DNA from: Terfezia claveryi
Lineage: Eukaryota; Ascomycota; Pezizomycetes; Pezizales; Pezizaceae
Assembly (NCBI GenBank): GCA_015179025.1
Contig: WHUX01000079.1
Span: 1 to 64,000, forward strand
Direction of reading: 5' to 3'
Length of the DNA: 64,000 bases
Program-made: the position numbers and the translations under genes
In this document: positions 1-10,499 of the stretch, piece by piece
Layout: the number at the start of each line of letters is the position of its first letter
Numbering within the stretch: the first letter of the stretch is position 1
Notes under the pieces: model-generated
What the model was told of the DNA's origin: nothing
Database searches by the model: none
The model's input: the letters and a program-made list of their open reading frames with translations, nothing else

Positions 1-22
1 ACCTGGAAAGTAGATATGTGCA

Positions 23-343
23 ATGGTACATATGACTTCAGATATAGGACTATTCCATATAATTGAACCATATTCTGGGGTTGTCAAAGTTGGGGGTAAT
101 AACCTCTTACCAGTAGAAGGAAAGGGCACCGTCATACTCAATGCTGCTCTACCTAACACAACTAAACCAATACTGCTTACTAACGTCCTATATATTCCTA
201 CTCTAAATTACAGCTTATTTGCTTGGAACACTATCAAATATAAGGCAGTACTGGTCGCAAGAGACAACGATATTAATATATTCAATAAGAATAATCTAAT
301 ATCGCCAATATTGGTTGTAGATATAATGAATAAGTTACCTTAG
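23..343 (+). pseudogene. copia-1 protease / pre-integrase remnant
   Basis: The translation aligns by eye with the protease region of copia-2. Both have an HMT motif after the expected catalytic Asp region, then a GNNLLP/GNNLLEA segment, a KGTV strand and an NVLYIP/NVRYVP segment followed by SLFAWN/SLFSWN. The catalytic motif is not a clean D-S/T-G in either copy. The reading ends at a TAG (341-343) where copia-2 reads on towards its pre-integrase region. It is the truncated 5' end of the element inside the window. Confidence 0.75.
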
Positions 344-354
344 ATATGCGAAAG

Positions 355-590
355 TACACTACCTCTGCAAACTCATATAAGCTATGTGAGCAACTCATAA
401 GCCCATATTGGCCTTATGACTCCTCATATAAGCCATGTGAGCAACTTGCAAGCCTATATTAGCCTTATGACTTCTCATATAAGCCATGTGAGCAACTCGT
501 AAGCCCATATTAGCCTTATGACTCCATAAACTCATATAAGCCATGTAAGTAACTCACAAGCCCATATTGGCCTTATGAGCTCCTCCGACC
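355..590 (+). repeat. Tandem repeat block, four units of about 53-60 bp
   Basis: Four imperfect units each contain CATATAAGCCATGTGAGCAA, then AAGCCCATATTGGCC, then TTATGA. They sit where the copia-1 pre-integrase coding sequence should continue, so the array is either an expansion within the element or a replacement of coding DNA. It has no coding potential of its own. Confidence 0.85.
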
Positions 591-631
591 TGCCAAATTC
601 ATATATACACTAGCATACAGTACTGGGACAT

Positions 632-2071
632 ATAGCCAAACTTGACCCAATGGTATATTCAGATGGCGAACTCCTACCTAAGACACTGTCTAAGTTCGTA
701 TGCCATGTGTGTATTCTCTCAAAATCTACAAATAAAACACCCTCCGCTCTTTCCGACATCTCCTCTTCTAGATCTTTTGAGCTCATTCATAGTGACCTAA
801 GTAGAAAACAGCCTACACCGTCCTACAGTAACTCTTTATACTATATCACCTTCATAGATGACCTTACCTGCATGTCATGAATGTATTACTTAAAAGCAAA
901 GTTGGATGTATATCAAGTAATTGTTGACTTTATCTCGTTTATCCAGAGGCAGTTCAATACCACTGTATTATCAGTTTTAACTGACAATGGCGGGGAATAC
1001 ACCAAAGTAGATACCTACTTCAAACAACAAGGAATACAGCATATAAGGACATCACCTTATTCTCATGAATCTAATGGTGTTGCTGAAAGGTATAACCAGT
1101 CAATACAGACAATGGTCAGAGGTATGCTCACTTATATCTCTGACAAAAGATTATAGGCAGAAGCATACTCAACCGCAATCTATTTGAAAAACTGTCTGCC
1201 GCATAAGCATTTGCAAGGCAAAATCCCATATGAAGTCCTCTATAAGGCAAAGCCATCAATTAGACACTTACAACCCTTTGGACAGTATTGCTTTATCTAC
1301 ATCTGTGAGGAAAACAGACCGTATAGTAGCAAACTATATCCACGGGCAGAAAGTGCAATATTTGTTGGCTATATGGACAGCACCTCTATATATAAAATTC
1401 AGCTGAACAGCAGCAAGCACATTAAGACAATAAGAGCGGCTCTTTCCTTCTTCTTACTAGCGAGCTTACCAGCGAGCATACCAGTGAGCGTACCAGCAAC
1501 CTTACCAATGAGTGTACCAGTGAGCGTACCAGCAACCTTACCAGCGAGCTTACCAGCAAGCATACAAGCGAGTTTACCAGCAAGCTTACTAGCGAGCTTA
1601 CCAGTGAGCTTACAAGTGAGCTTATCAGGGAACGTACCCTCGAGCTCTAGCGTACAACCAAGCTTACCAGTGAATGTACAAGCGAGCTTACCTATAAATT
1701 TACTACTTCCTACAAGTCTACCTCCTACTAGGTTGAACTACGACTTGAGACCTATGAAAAAGCCAAAAATAGCTGCTATAGCTCAAAATGTTTCTTCATT
1801 TCAGCCTTCCGATCCTACCAAGCTTCCAAAGGGAATTAATTTTGAGCTAGCTTTCCTTACAGCTGATATCACTAAAGAGCCTAAAACATTCAAGCAAGCT
1901 ACAACTGGCCCTGAAGCTCCAAAATGGTTTGTGGCCATGGAGGCAGAACTCAAAGTATTAGCAGATCAAGGCGTTTGGGAAATAGTGCCCAAGCCACCAA
2001 ACCGCAACATTATCGGCTCCAAATGGGTATACAAAGTAAAAAGAGATGCAGCTGGAAATATCAGCCACTGA
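632..2071 (+). pseudogene. copia-1 GAG-pre-integrase and integrase, pseudogene
   Basis: One frame runs through a pre-integrase zinc motif (CHVCILSKST), the integrase core (HSDLS first Asp, LTDNGGEY second Asp, SPYSHESNGVAER third acidic residue) and the start of RT (GSKWVYKVKRDAAGNI). All three DDE positions are present. Internal stops are TGA 878-880 and TAG 1154-1156. The second lies where copia-2 has the Trp of KRFWAEA, so it looks like TGG to TAG. Between integrase and RT is a Ser/Pro-rich linker built from a 12-bp minisatellite (1452-1700). The frame ends at TGA 2069-2071 where about 40 RT residues are deleted relative to copia-2. Confidence 0.85.
1452..1700 (+). repeat. 12-bp coding minisatellite in integrase-RT linker
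   Basis: About 20 tandem copies of a 12-bp unit (AGCGAGCTTACC type) encode alternating LPAS, IPVS and VPAT tetrapeptides. The unit is a multiple of three, so expansion keeps the pol frame. The same linker in copia-2 is a different, shorter Ala/Pro/Gln repeat (APAQPNIQ units), so repeat growth in this linker happened independently. Confidence 0.85.
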
Positions 2072-2074
2072 ATA

Positions 2075-3583
2075 TGTTCAAACTAGCCTAGGCCAGATCA
2101 GCTAGATATTAAAGGTGCTTTTCTATACGGTTATCTTAATAAAGAAGTATATATACTTCTACCTCCAGGCTATTTCGATGATCAACTTAATTCCTGCGCT
2201 CGGCTCAAAAGATCTATATATGGACTAAAACAAAGCTCTACATTAGGAAAGAAAATAGTTTGTCTCCAGTGTCTCTAGAGACAGTATTGCCACTAGAGAC
2301 AAGGTGTGTCTCCACGATTGGCAGAATGTCTCCCAGTATTTCCAGGAGACACTGGGAGACACTGGAAGACATATGGGAGACACTCAGGAGACACCTAGGA
2401 GACATAAAAGACACAAAAGACACCAGAGACAACCCTATCTCCTGGAGACACCACCTGGCGTCCCGATGCCACTTTTTTCTTGCTGATGTAGACAGTGGTA
2501 TGGAAGGTTGATAGGCATTCTTATACCACTTGGCTACAAGCAAGCGAATTTCGACCCCTATGTCTTAATCCATTGCACTCATAATATCATTATTGCTATA
2601 TATGGTGATGATATTACTATATTTGATGCCAGTCCATTTAGATACGAACTACAAGAATTACTTAAGAGTGATTTCGATCTTAGTGATATGGGTTCTCTAA
2701 ATTGGTTACTTGGTATACAAATAGAATGGCAGCAGAATTCGATTTCCCTATCATAATAAGCATATATAGACCAATTACTGGTGAAATTTGGGATGGACAT
2801 ATGCAACTCAATTACTCTTCCACTCAATCCTCACTATAAACTAGTTAAGGTAAATGAACAAGATAATCTTGCTGATGTTTCCCTATACCAACAGATAATT
2901 AGCTCTCTTATGTACCTTGTCATAGGAACTAGACCTGACCTGGCATTTACAGTCTCGGCTCTTTCCCAGTTTGCATCTAAGCCTACAACAGCTCATATGG
3001 AGGCACTAAAACAAGTGCTGTGATACTTTAAAGGAACTCGCAACCTGAAGCTTACCTATCACAAGTGTTCCACTATTAAGTTATCTGGCTATGGCAAAGG
3101 CATGCGTAATTCAGAACATATATACTTGGCTGGCTATTCAAATGTGGATTATACAGGTGACCGATCCGACTGAAAATCTACTACGGGCTACATATTCCAA
3201 ATAGCAACTAACACTATCTGCTGGGATGCTATTAAACAACGATATACAGCTACATCTACTGTCGAAGGTAAATACGTCACTCTATCTACAACCGCCAAGC
3301 ATCATGTGTAGCTACTCCTTGCCTTGGAAAAGCTTAGAATTTATATACTAGCTGCGTTAAGTACTGACAATGATGGTACTATCGATCTGACTTCCAATCC
3401 TCCAATCAGCGATAAAAGCAAACACATCGATGTTGCATATCATCATGTGCGAGATCTAGTGGAAACTGGGAAAATCACTGTTCTTCACATTCCAACTCAT
3501 GATAACTTAGCCGACTTATGCACCAAAGTATTACCACGTCCAAGACTCTGCATGCTAAGAGACATTGTCCTAGGCAAATCATG
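2075..3583 (+). pseudogene. copia-1 reverse transcriptase and RNase H, pseudogene
   Basis: Before the MITE the RT reads LDIKGAFLYGYLNKEVY and CARLKRSIYGLKQS. After it the sequence resumes with RQWYGRLIGIL, FDPYVLIH and a YGDD catalytic box (copia-2 has YVDD), then GSLNWLLGIQIEW and the SLMYLVIGTRPDLAF block. RNase H follows in decayed form to HIPTHDNLADLCTKVLPRP. Stops occur near 2755-2760, at TGA 3021-3023 and further on. Removing the MITE and one TA duplication restores the frame across 2238-2491, so the MITE arrived after the RT sequence was fixed. Confidence 0.85.
2241..2488 (+). mobile_element. 248-bp MITE, copy 1 (CATCAG-TIR family)
   Basis: Ends are CATTAGGAAAGAAAATAG at the left and the complement of CATCAGCAAGAAAAAAG at the right, forming a short terminal inverted repeat. 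Between them is a dense run of TGTCTC/GAGACA motifs on both strands that would fold on itself. It is flanked by TA at 2239-2240 and 2489-2490. The uninterrupted target is known from the copia reading frame (KQSSRQWYG), which proves that exactly 248 bp plus a 2-bp duplication was added. Copies 2 and 3 are at 18757-19004 (inverted) and 24874-25121. Confidence 0.9.
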
Positions 3584-3715
3584 ACCACAATTCAATCTCT
3601 GTACTCTTTTACCTATGCATTTTTTTTTTTTTTTCCATCTCCGCATGGTTTTTTATAGGTTTTTTAATGAGGCTGACTTGATTACCTACATCAGCATAGG
3701 AGGGGCTGGTATGTG

Positions 3716-3726
3716 CTGAGGAGGGG
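3716..3726 (+). other. copia-1 polypurine tract
   Basis: The purine-rich run GAGGAGGGG immediately precedes the TGTTAGAAGG start of the 3' LTR. This is the expected position for plus-strand priming. Confidence 0.7.
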
Positions 3727-4018
3727 TGTTAGAAGGTTGCTCGTGTCATTCCAGCCCATACCTATTAGCTTAACCTTCGCACGGCTCAACCTTCATGTGA
3801 TCTTCCACATGAACTCACACATGAACTCACATGTACGTTCATTCATGTATATATAGCTGTGTAATTCCCACCTTACTGGGATATCTCGAAGGATATCGAT
3901 CTATCTCATAGCTGCTCAATACAAAGCTATTTGCTCATTCACTGTGCTTCTCGACCGTTCTTCCACATTCGTATCTTCCTTCGTTGGACTCACGGCTCTC
4001 ACCGCTCACCTATTCTCA
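3727..4018 (+). repeat. copia-1 3' LTR
   Basis: It starts with TGTTAGAAGG directly after the polypurine tract and carries a TATA-like CATGTATATATAGC near 3846. The right end is uncertain because homology to LINE-1 begins at about 4019. Direct repeats of CATGAACTCACA near 3805-3830 lie upstream of the TATA. No second LTR copy is in the window to fix the boundary. Confidence 0.6.
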
Positions 4019-4598
4019 TAAGACAGGCCCTAGGAAGCATAAAGGATTGGAAAGACCTAGACCGTCCGATTTGGATCCAAGAGGAGGAGGGAGAGGACTG
4101 GGACGCAGTGGAAGCTTTCTTCAGCTTCCTCCACAGAAAAATGGCGGGAAGAGGCGCATAAGCGGATGGTCGGAACGGATGGTTGAAAGAAGGCACGGAG
4201 ACATGCAGAAGGGACGCCGGTGCCGTTGGGAGAATTAAAATATCCATTCACGCTAGGATGGGCTGGCCTTAGTTGGCTGGTAGCACTCACGAGTCTCCTT
4301 TACACGTTTTCTCATACATGAAGTCTTTCATATTTTCCCTCTGTCCTTCATGTTTGACATCATTTCTTAGACACGGGTCCTCGTCAGGCCTCCGTAGGCC
4401 ATCTGCTATCGCGGTTAATGACAGCAGGGGGGCCCTCTATTTTCCTACACATGTATCTATCTTTTGCTTTCTGCGCGCTGGACCCGGCAGACTAACTTGC
4501 CATGTCCTGAATCCACCTGGGTTTCTGGGTGGCTCTTCATGGTCCCCTTACTGGGACCGAATAAGAGTAACAAGTATTTAAAAAAAAAAAAAAAAAAA
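4019..4598 (+). mobile_element. LINE-1, 5'-truncated copy with poly(A)
   Basis: The first 170 bases encode the C-terminus of LINE-1 (QALGSIKDW, DLDRPIWI and AVEAFFSFLH match the copy at 12442-12600), followed by the same 3' UTR and ending AGTATTT plus about 19 A at 4580-4598. Strong 5' truncation with an A tail is the usual product of incomplete target-primed reverse transcription. I could not find a convincing target-site duplication. Confidence 0.85.
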
Positions 4599-5607
4599 CG
4601 AAATTATCAATATACCATGAACCTCAATTTTCTCATACTCGCGGGTGGCCCGGCCATTCCGTATTCTCCCGCTGGGCCCGGGCCAGCCAGGAGATGGGTG
4701 GTCTCGCTGTGGGCCCGGGCCTCTCGCGAGTTTAATTTTCTCGCTGTGGGCCCGGAACATATATATATGAGCATATAACGAATAGATCAAGGGAGAGGTC
4801 AAGCGTAGAGGTAGGTCAAGCGAAGAGCTTAAGTGAAGAGCTTAAGCAAGTACTTGTAGAGTAAGTTAATCGAGTTACTTATCGAGACAAGTATTGCGAG
4901 TATCGCAGAGATATATAGACATCAGACGCCAGTAACATGAATAGAAAGCAACAGCGATACTGTGATGTCATATACAATAGAAAACAAGAATATACCGTGA
5001 TGTCATGATGTAAAGCGCCTCATGAATCATGTGGCGGCCGGCGTCATAGTACAAGGTGTAAGCTTGTTTAGCGAACGCCAGTACATCATGTGGCGGCTAT
5101 TGTAACACAGGGTGTAAGCTGGTTCAGGTTAGACGAGTATGTTTAACAAGAAACAGCAGAACCCAAGCACTGTCTTGTGTATTTCTTCGAAATCTATATC
5201 TCTGCGCACTCAACCCCGTGCTCGCTAAGCCCTTTGCCACTAGCTAGACGATCTCCATCTCGAAGAAAGGCCCGGACAGTGTGTGCGCATCTACCTTCAT
5301 CGTACATCCCGAGACTCGCAGTCGCATTCCTTCCGTCCATAATGCACGTGCACCCAGCTACTATATACTCTGAATTGACGTCTCCTGGCAAAACCTGATT
5401 ATACCCGTAGCGGAAACTCAATGGTATTCGGAAATTATTACATACACAGCAGCATTCAGAAATAGATATATTCGCGGAACATGGGCACACCAATGCTTGC
5501 TCAAACACTCGCTTAAACACTCGCACTGCTGTAATTAGTGCGTTGGAAGCCTTTTAGAAATAGGTCAGTTATAGTTCATGTTAGCTGGCTGAAAATGCTC
5601 GTATCTA
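4599..5607. other. Non-coding spacer with GC-rich and CATGTGGCGGC repeats
   Basis: No credible gene is visible. The block 4650-4755 has repeated GGGCCCGGGCC and CTCGCTGTGGGCCCGG motifs with palindromic potential. 4790-4860 has short AAGCGAAGAGCTTAAG repeats. 4960-5115 has an imperfect direct repeat containing GTGATGTCAT and CATGTGGCGGC. Short open frames on both strands here show no recognisable domain. Confidence 0.5.
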
Positions 5608-5612
5608 TATCT
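5608..5612. other. Target-site duplication TATCT of copia-2, left
   Basis: TATCT directly precedes the outer end of the left LTR. The same five bases follow the right LTR at 11898-11902. Five bp is the usual Ty1/copia duplication length. Confidence 0.9.
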
Positions 5613-6195
5613 TATTGAAAGGCTAATGAGCGAGGTAATCGCTGAGGCTTTGAACGGAGGATACAGCGGTGGACTATAGTGCTGTGAGGCAGTGTGCGAG
5701 TGCGAGAGCAGGAAGAGTGTGTGAGTGCGAGCAATGCGAGAGTGTATGAAGTGTTCATTCAAGAGTAGACGGTCTGTTGAGTCTATCAAGAGAAGCTTAT
5801 AGATACATGAGTGTCCTGAGAGCTCGTATATATAGATATGAGATCAGGGTAAAGTGTTCAACAAAGCAGTCTAAGTTAACTATCCTAAGAACAGTAATGC
5901 CGTGAGTACGCGCAAGCATTATACCAGATGCATAGGTGAATGCGTAAGCACAGGACTGATGTACAAGCAATAGGCCAAGTGCGAGAGCATTAACTTGAAG
6001 CAACGAAGAGTATTAACTTGGAGCAAGAGCAATGAAGATTGGTATGTAAGCTAATAAGCGAAAATAGCTAGAACATGTGAAGAGAGGAAATAACGCAGAG
6101 ATCTTTTTAGCAAGGTAACAAGTGTTCGCAATAGGTATCAGCAATACATAGCGGAGAGACTTGACTGTATGCGTAAAGAAATGGTCATTTCAACA
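5613..6195 (-). repeat. copia-2 3' LTR (583 bp)
   Basis: On the element strand it starts TGTTGAAATGACC and ends CCTTTCAATA. The inner edge abuts a purine tract (6196-6206). The sequence matches the other LTR throughout, including a shared 68-codon open frame that is not a gene. Confidence 0.93.
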
Positions 6196-6206
6196 CCCCT
6201 TCTCAC
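6196..6206 (-). other. copia-2 polypurine tract
   Basis: On the element strand GAGAAGGGG lies immediately before the 3' LTR start and a few bases after the pol stop codon at 6210-6212. Confidence 0.75.
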
Positions 6207-6209
6207 TTG

Positions 6210-7091
6210 TTACCCCATGATTAATTCCTTAAGAAAGGAGTAATGCGGACCTGGAAGAGCCTTGGTGCAGATATCAGCTGGATTGCGGTCCCCAGGGATA
6301 TGCAACAGAGTGATAGTGCCAGAGTTAATGAGTTCGCGGATAAAGTAGTAAGCGACATCGATGTGTTTTGACCGGTCAGATATTCGAGGATTTTCAGATA
6401 AATCGATGGATCCTAGGTTGTCACAAGAGAGGGCGGATGGGATATCGTTTTTAAGAGATAGCTCATTCAATGCATTCTGAAGCCAGATCTGTTGCTTGCA
6501 TGACGTAGAAGCAGCAATATATTCTGCTTCCGTGGTAGAGGTTGTCACGCATTTTTGCTTCTGTGATCTCCAGCATATAGTGCATGATGCGAGCTTAAAG
6601 ATATATCCTGATGTCGACCTTCTAGTGTCTCGGCATCCAGCAAAGTCTGAATCGGTGAATCCTTCGAGTACTAGTGGTTGTCTGAGTTTATAGGTCAGGG
6701 CGAGGTTGCGAGTGCCTTTAAGATAGCGAAGGACTCGTTTGGCAGCTCCAAGGTGTTCAGTCGAGGGTTTATGGGAGAATTGTGAGAGAAGAGTGACTGT
6801 GTAAGCCAGGTCAGGTCGTGTTCCAATGACAGCGTACATGAGTGATCCAATGATTTGTTGATAGAGGGAAATGTCAGTTATCTCGTCATCGTCTGTGCTC
6901 TGTCGAAGCTTATGGTTCGAGTCAAGAGGAAGTGTAACGGGATTGCAGTCCTTCATACCGAAATGTTCGAGAATCTTATCAATGTAGGCAGATTGGGAGA
7001 GAGTGATACTGTCTTTTGAATACTCAATTCGAAGTCCAAGAAGCCAATGTAAGTCACCCATATCAGTCAGCTTAAACTCTCGCTTAAGTGA
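6210..7091 (-). pseudogene. copia-2 RT C-terminal part and RNase H
   Basis: After the in-frame TAA at 7092-7094 the frame continues SLKREFKLTDMGDLHWLLGLRIEY, the standard copia RT thumb entry, then SLMYAVIGTRPDLAYTV and KRVLRYLKGT. RNase H follows, with the SDFAGCRDTRRSTSGY block, TTEAEYIAAS and a final HIPGDRNPADICTKALPGP. The natural stop is TAA at 6210-6212 just before the polypurine tract. The domain itself is intact, and only the upstream stop separates it from the rest of pol. The TAA most likely replaced a Gln CAA. Confidence 0.9.
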
Positions 7092-8219
7092 TTACTTGGT
7101 AGACTTCATTAAGGCAGAATCTTTATATCCGAACAAAGTAATGTCATCGACATAGAGGGTGAGTATAATTGTGCCAGATCTATGGATGAAGACGCAGGGG
7201 TCAAAGGCACAAGCAGTGAATCCTAATGTCAGGAGGAAAGAGGTTAATCGTCCATACCACTGACGAGGAGATTGCTTTAGTCCATATATGGACCGCTTAA
7301 GCTTAGCACACATGCCTTCAGTTCGGGTGCCTTCCGGAAGTTGCATGTATATAATCTCATTCAAAGAGCCGTAAAGGAAGGCAGCTTTGATATCCATCTG
7401 TTGAGGTTCCCATTGGAAGTGGGCAGTAAGGGCGATTAGAAGGCGAAGCAAGTCGTAGTGAACTACAGGAGAGAAGATCTCATCAAAGTCTGTACCAGGT
7501 TGTTGCGAAAAACCTTGAGCAACAAGGCGAGCCTTATATCGATCAATATTCCCATTAGCATCCCGCTTTATTTTGAATACCCACTTGCTTCCAATAACAT
7601 TCCGTTTTTCTGGTGTAGGTACAACAGTCCAAACTCCTTGATCTTTCATAGCCTCAAGCTCTTCAGTCATTGCCTTCCTCCATTTTTCAACATCAGGTGA
7701 GCTAACTGCCTGTTTGTATGTTCGGGGTTCGTCACCATGTTGTAGGACTAGAGCAATTAATATTCTATCCTCATCAGGATCCTCATTAAATACTTCGGGA
7801 GGTTCTCCCAGAATAGTAGTCCGACCGTCTTGTCCTAATTTCAGTGGAACAATTGGTTTAATGGGAGCTTGAGCGGTTCCGAATTTATCCGGCCTATAGC
7901 TGGGTCTACCTGACCTTGTTATAGTAGTAGGCTTAACTATCTTTCCGCCAATAATTCGGGTAAAGTTCTCATTGTCGGAGTTGTCTGGAAGGACTTGTTC
8001 TTGAGGAATTGGTGTGGAGGGAGGAGGAGCTTGGTTATTCAACTGAGCTGAAGCTTGGATATTAGGCTGAGCTGGAGCTTGTATATTGGGCTGAGCTGGA
8101 GCTTCAGAAGTAGAAATTGAAGGTTGTTGGGAAGTATTCATACTTGGGTGCCAGACCCTAGTAACAATCGGATGTCCTTTATAATACCATTCACCAGCCT
8201 GTTCTGGGTTCTGTAGACA
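7092..8219 (-). pseudogene. copia-2 integrase-RT linker and RT catalytic part
   Basis: The frame continues from the TAG at 8220-8222 through CLQNPEQAGEWYYKGHPIVTR, a linker with APAQPNIQ repeats, then RT: VWTVVPTPEKRNVIGSKWVF, KARLVAQGF, DIKAAFLYG, MCAKLKRSIYGLKQSPRQWY and the catalytic LYVDDITLFG. The YVDD box is intact. It ends at TAA 7092-7094 a few residues after YVDD, in the same frame as the downstream RNase H segment. Confidence 0.9.
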
Positions 8220-9421
8220 CTATTGTTGCCATACAAAATCGTTAGGAAATTGCTGATGTATGTACGGGGTTACTTCCAGAGGCGGTGTACCTGCTGAGTT
8301 GGATGGTATTGATGAATCAGTTGAGTTGGACGCTGGCGGAGGTACCCCTTCTGGAAGAGTACTCGGTCCAAAAGTAACGTCTTGTACTCGAACTATAAAA
8401 GTGTGCTTTCTAGAAGGTACATGGATCTTATAGATAGCTGTGCTATTAGTATAACCAATAAAGATACCCTTATCAGCCCTTGGTAAGAGTTTACTTCCTG
8501 AAGGTCGTCTTTCTTCAGGAATATGAATGTAGCATTCCTTACCGAAGGGTTGAAGGTGAGAGATTGTAGGTTTTGTACCGTGGAATGCCTCATAAGGTGT
8601 CTTCCCTTTGACAGCACTGTGAGGTGACCTATTTTTGATATAGGCTGCGGTAGCGCATGCTTCAGCCCAGAATCTTTTGTCCATATTAGAGTCAATCAAC
8701 ATAGCCCTCATCATGTTCTGTATGGTGCGGTTGAAGCGTTCAGCTATACCATTAGATTCATGGGAGTATGGGGGCGTTAGTTCATGCACAATGCCTTTTG
8801 CCTTGAAGAATTGCTCAAGATCTTTATTAACATACTCTCCACCATTATCAGTGCGAAAGCGCTTAACAGCGTGGGTTGTCTGTTTTTCTGCCAAGGTAAC
8901 GAAGTCTTGGATAGATTTGGTTGCATCTGACTTTTGCTTCAGAAAATAGACCCAGGAAGCGCGAGAGTAATAGTCAATTAAAGTAATAAAATAGTGGGCT
9001 CCGCCAATAGAGGGTATAGGCAGCTTTCCACTAAGATCTGAGTGGATTAGTTCGAGGATATTAGAGGCATGTGATGATGTTGTTGGCTTGGGGACAGAGT
9101 GAGTAGATTTGGCGAGTATGCATGGCTTGCAATGATGGGTATTAGGGGGTGTTGGGAGGATCTCGCCGTCAGAGTAGAAGTCTTTATGCTTGAAGATGGA
9201 ATTGGCTTGATGGCCAAAAGACTGGTGCCAGTGATCAATTGAAATAACCAAAGCCTTCTCATTAGATTCAATAATAAACGGGAGATTTCCGACAAATTCC
9301 ACCATAAAAACCACAGAATTATTGCCCTTCTTCGTAACATAAAACCCAGAATCCGTAGAAAAAGTGGAAAGACGAAATCGAACAGCATTCCAAGAAAATA
9401 GTGAATGACCAAGAGAGGGAA
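8220..9421 (-). pseudogene. copia-2 pre-integrase and integrase
   Basis: Starting at the inner edge of the nested LTR the frame reads IPSLGHSLFSWNAVRFR, then the pre-integrase zinc finger (HQSFGHQ, HHCKPCILAKS) and the integrase core with HSDLSGKLP, RTDNGGEYV and PPYSHESNGIAERFNR, so D, D and E are all present. The C-terminal GKECYIHIPEERR and KGIFIGYTNS blocks are typical of copia integrases. The frame stops at TAG 8220-8222 inside VWQQ-stop-CLQNPEQ, where a CAG or TGG codon is expected. Confidence 0.92.
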
Positions 9422-10054
9422 TGTAAAGTGTTGTTAGGGGGACTGGACAATCAGATTAGATTAGATAAGGATCCAATCTAATCAGATAATCTCAGGCTAG
9501 TAATGTATACTACAAAGTAGATTACTAATAGTGTATTGTTTATCCTCACTATTAAAGTTATTACCAGTAGCATAAGATTACTGTAATAGGTAAAGTAGTA
9601 TAGGAGTGCCAAAGGCACTTAGAAATTAACCAGTGGAACTTCTATATTGATTGTACTCTAACTATGTTCTGAGTTCTAACTATCTGTCCAACTGAAGGGA
9701 AATTCAGGGGACTATATGTGTTTCCAACGGGGCAGTGCTGGGGCAGTGCTGAGGCAGTGCACCATTATCTGACCCTTACATGTGATAAAGATCTACATCA
9801 TCTGATCCTCTAGATAGTACTTCCAAATACTATCTAGTACAAAATAGGTTAAGTCTTAACTTAGACTTGTACATGTGAAAGCATGTGATAACATGTGAAA
9901 GCATGTGAAAGCATGTGAAATGTTAGCAAGGCAGACAGCACACAGAATGTTGTGTGTTTTGAGATGCTTGCTTAGTAAGAAAATACATAAGAAATACATT
10001 TGTGAGGGAGAGGGTTAGTCATAGGGTATGAGTAAGCCACTTCCTTACAAGGAA
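9417..10054. mobile_element. Solo-LTR-like insertion inside copia-2
   Basis: The insertion occupies 9422-10049. It starts TGTAAAGTGTTG and ends with the complement of TGTAAGGAAGTGG, so it has short TG...CA inverted ends. It splits the copia-2 frame between NVRYVP and the following SLGHS. The flanks GGGAA (9417-9421) and AGGAA (10050-10054) look like a 5-bp duplication with one mismatch. There is no coding capacity. Near the right end GCATGTGAAA is repeated several times (9880-9925). A solo LTR of an unidentified family is the simplest reading; a non-autonomous TIR element is the alternative. Confidence 0.75.
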
Positions 10055-10499
10055 CATATCGAACATTAACAAGACGAATAGTGGAAGTACAGCCATTAGG
10101 AAGTAGACAATTGAGAAGAACCGTCCCTTTTCCTTTGGCTTCAAGAAGATTATTCCCAGCTCCTTCTACAGTTACACTATCCTCTGAAAAGTTTTCGAAG
10201 TGTCCTATGTTATTGGTCATGTGAGCACTGCATGCTATATCGAATTTCCAGATGGTTTTTTGGGATGGGTTACTGATGCTAAGAGCCTCGTCCTCAGGCT
10301 TGGAGCTACCAGAGCTTCCAACGATCAAAGCCTGTTCCTTCTTCTTGTCCTTCTTATCCTTATTTCCCTTCTTCTTATCCTCGTTTGCCTTCTTCAACTT
10401 TTGACATTTCTGCCAAGTGTGACCTGTATATTTACCGAGTTGATGCTTCTTGCAGTAGGTGCATTCTACATCGGATCCGCTGTTTTGGGTTGTCTGCTA
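10050..10499 (-). pseudogene. copia-2 zinc knuckle and protease segment
   Basis: In frame after the TAG at 10497-10499 the sequence reads a Cys-rich CTYCKKHQLGKYTGHTWQKC, a lysine-rich stretch (KKGNKDKKDKKK), then the protease region WKFDIACSAHMTNNIGHF and NNLLEAKGKGTVLLN, ending NVRYVP at the nested LTR. The zinc knuckle is CX2CX10HX4C rather than the usual CX2CX4HX4C, so it carries about six extra residues. The protease active site reads D-I-A where D-S/T-G is usual. Confidence 0.8.

Larger units (their letters stand above)
1..4018 (+). mobile_element. Ty1/copia element copia-1, 3' part, decayed
   Basis: Order of domains on the plus strand is aspartic protease remnant, GAG-pre-integrase and integrase, reverse transcriptase, RNase H, polypurine tract, 3' LTR, which is the Ty1/copia order. 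The 5' LTR and gag lie outside the window. Almost all coding pieces stay in one reading frame. They are broken by nonsense codons (343, 880, 1156, 2071, 3023), a deletion in RT near 2075-2100, a tandem-repeat block at 355-590 and a 248-bp MITE at 2241-2488 that shifts the frame by 250 bases. The same domains are better preserved in copia-2 at 5613-11897, which makes the assignment firm. Confidence 0.9.

Noticed and set aside
5797..6003. 68-codon ORF present twice (also 11499-11705)
   Set aside because: It lies wholly inside the copia-2 LTRs, so its duplication reflects the LTR, not a conserved gene.
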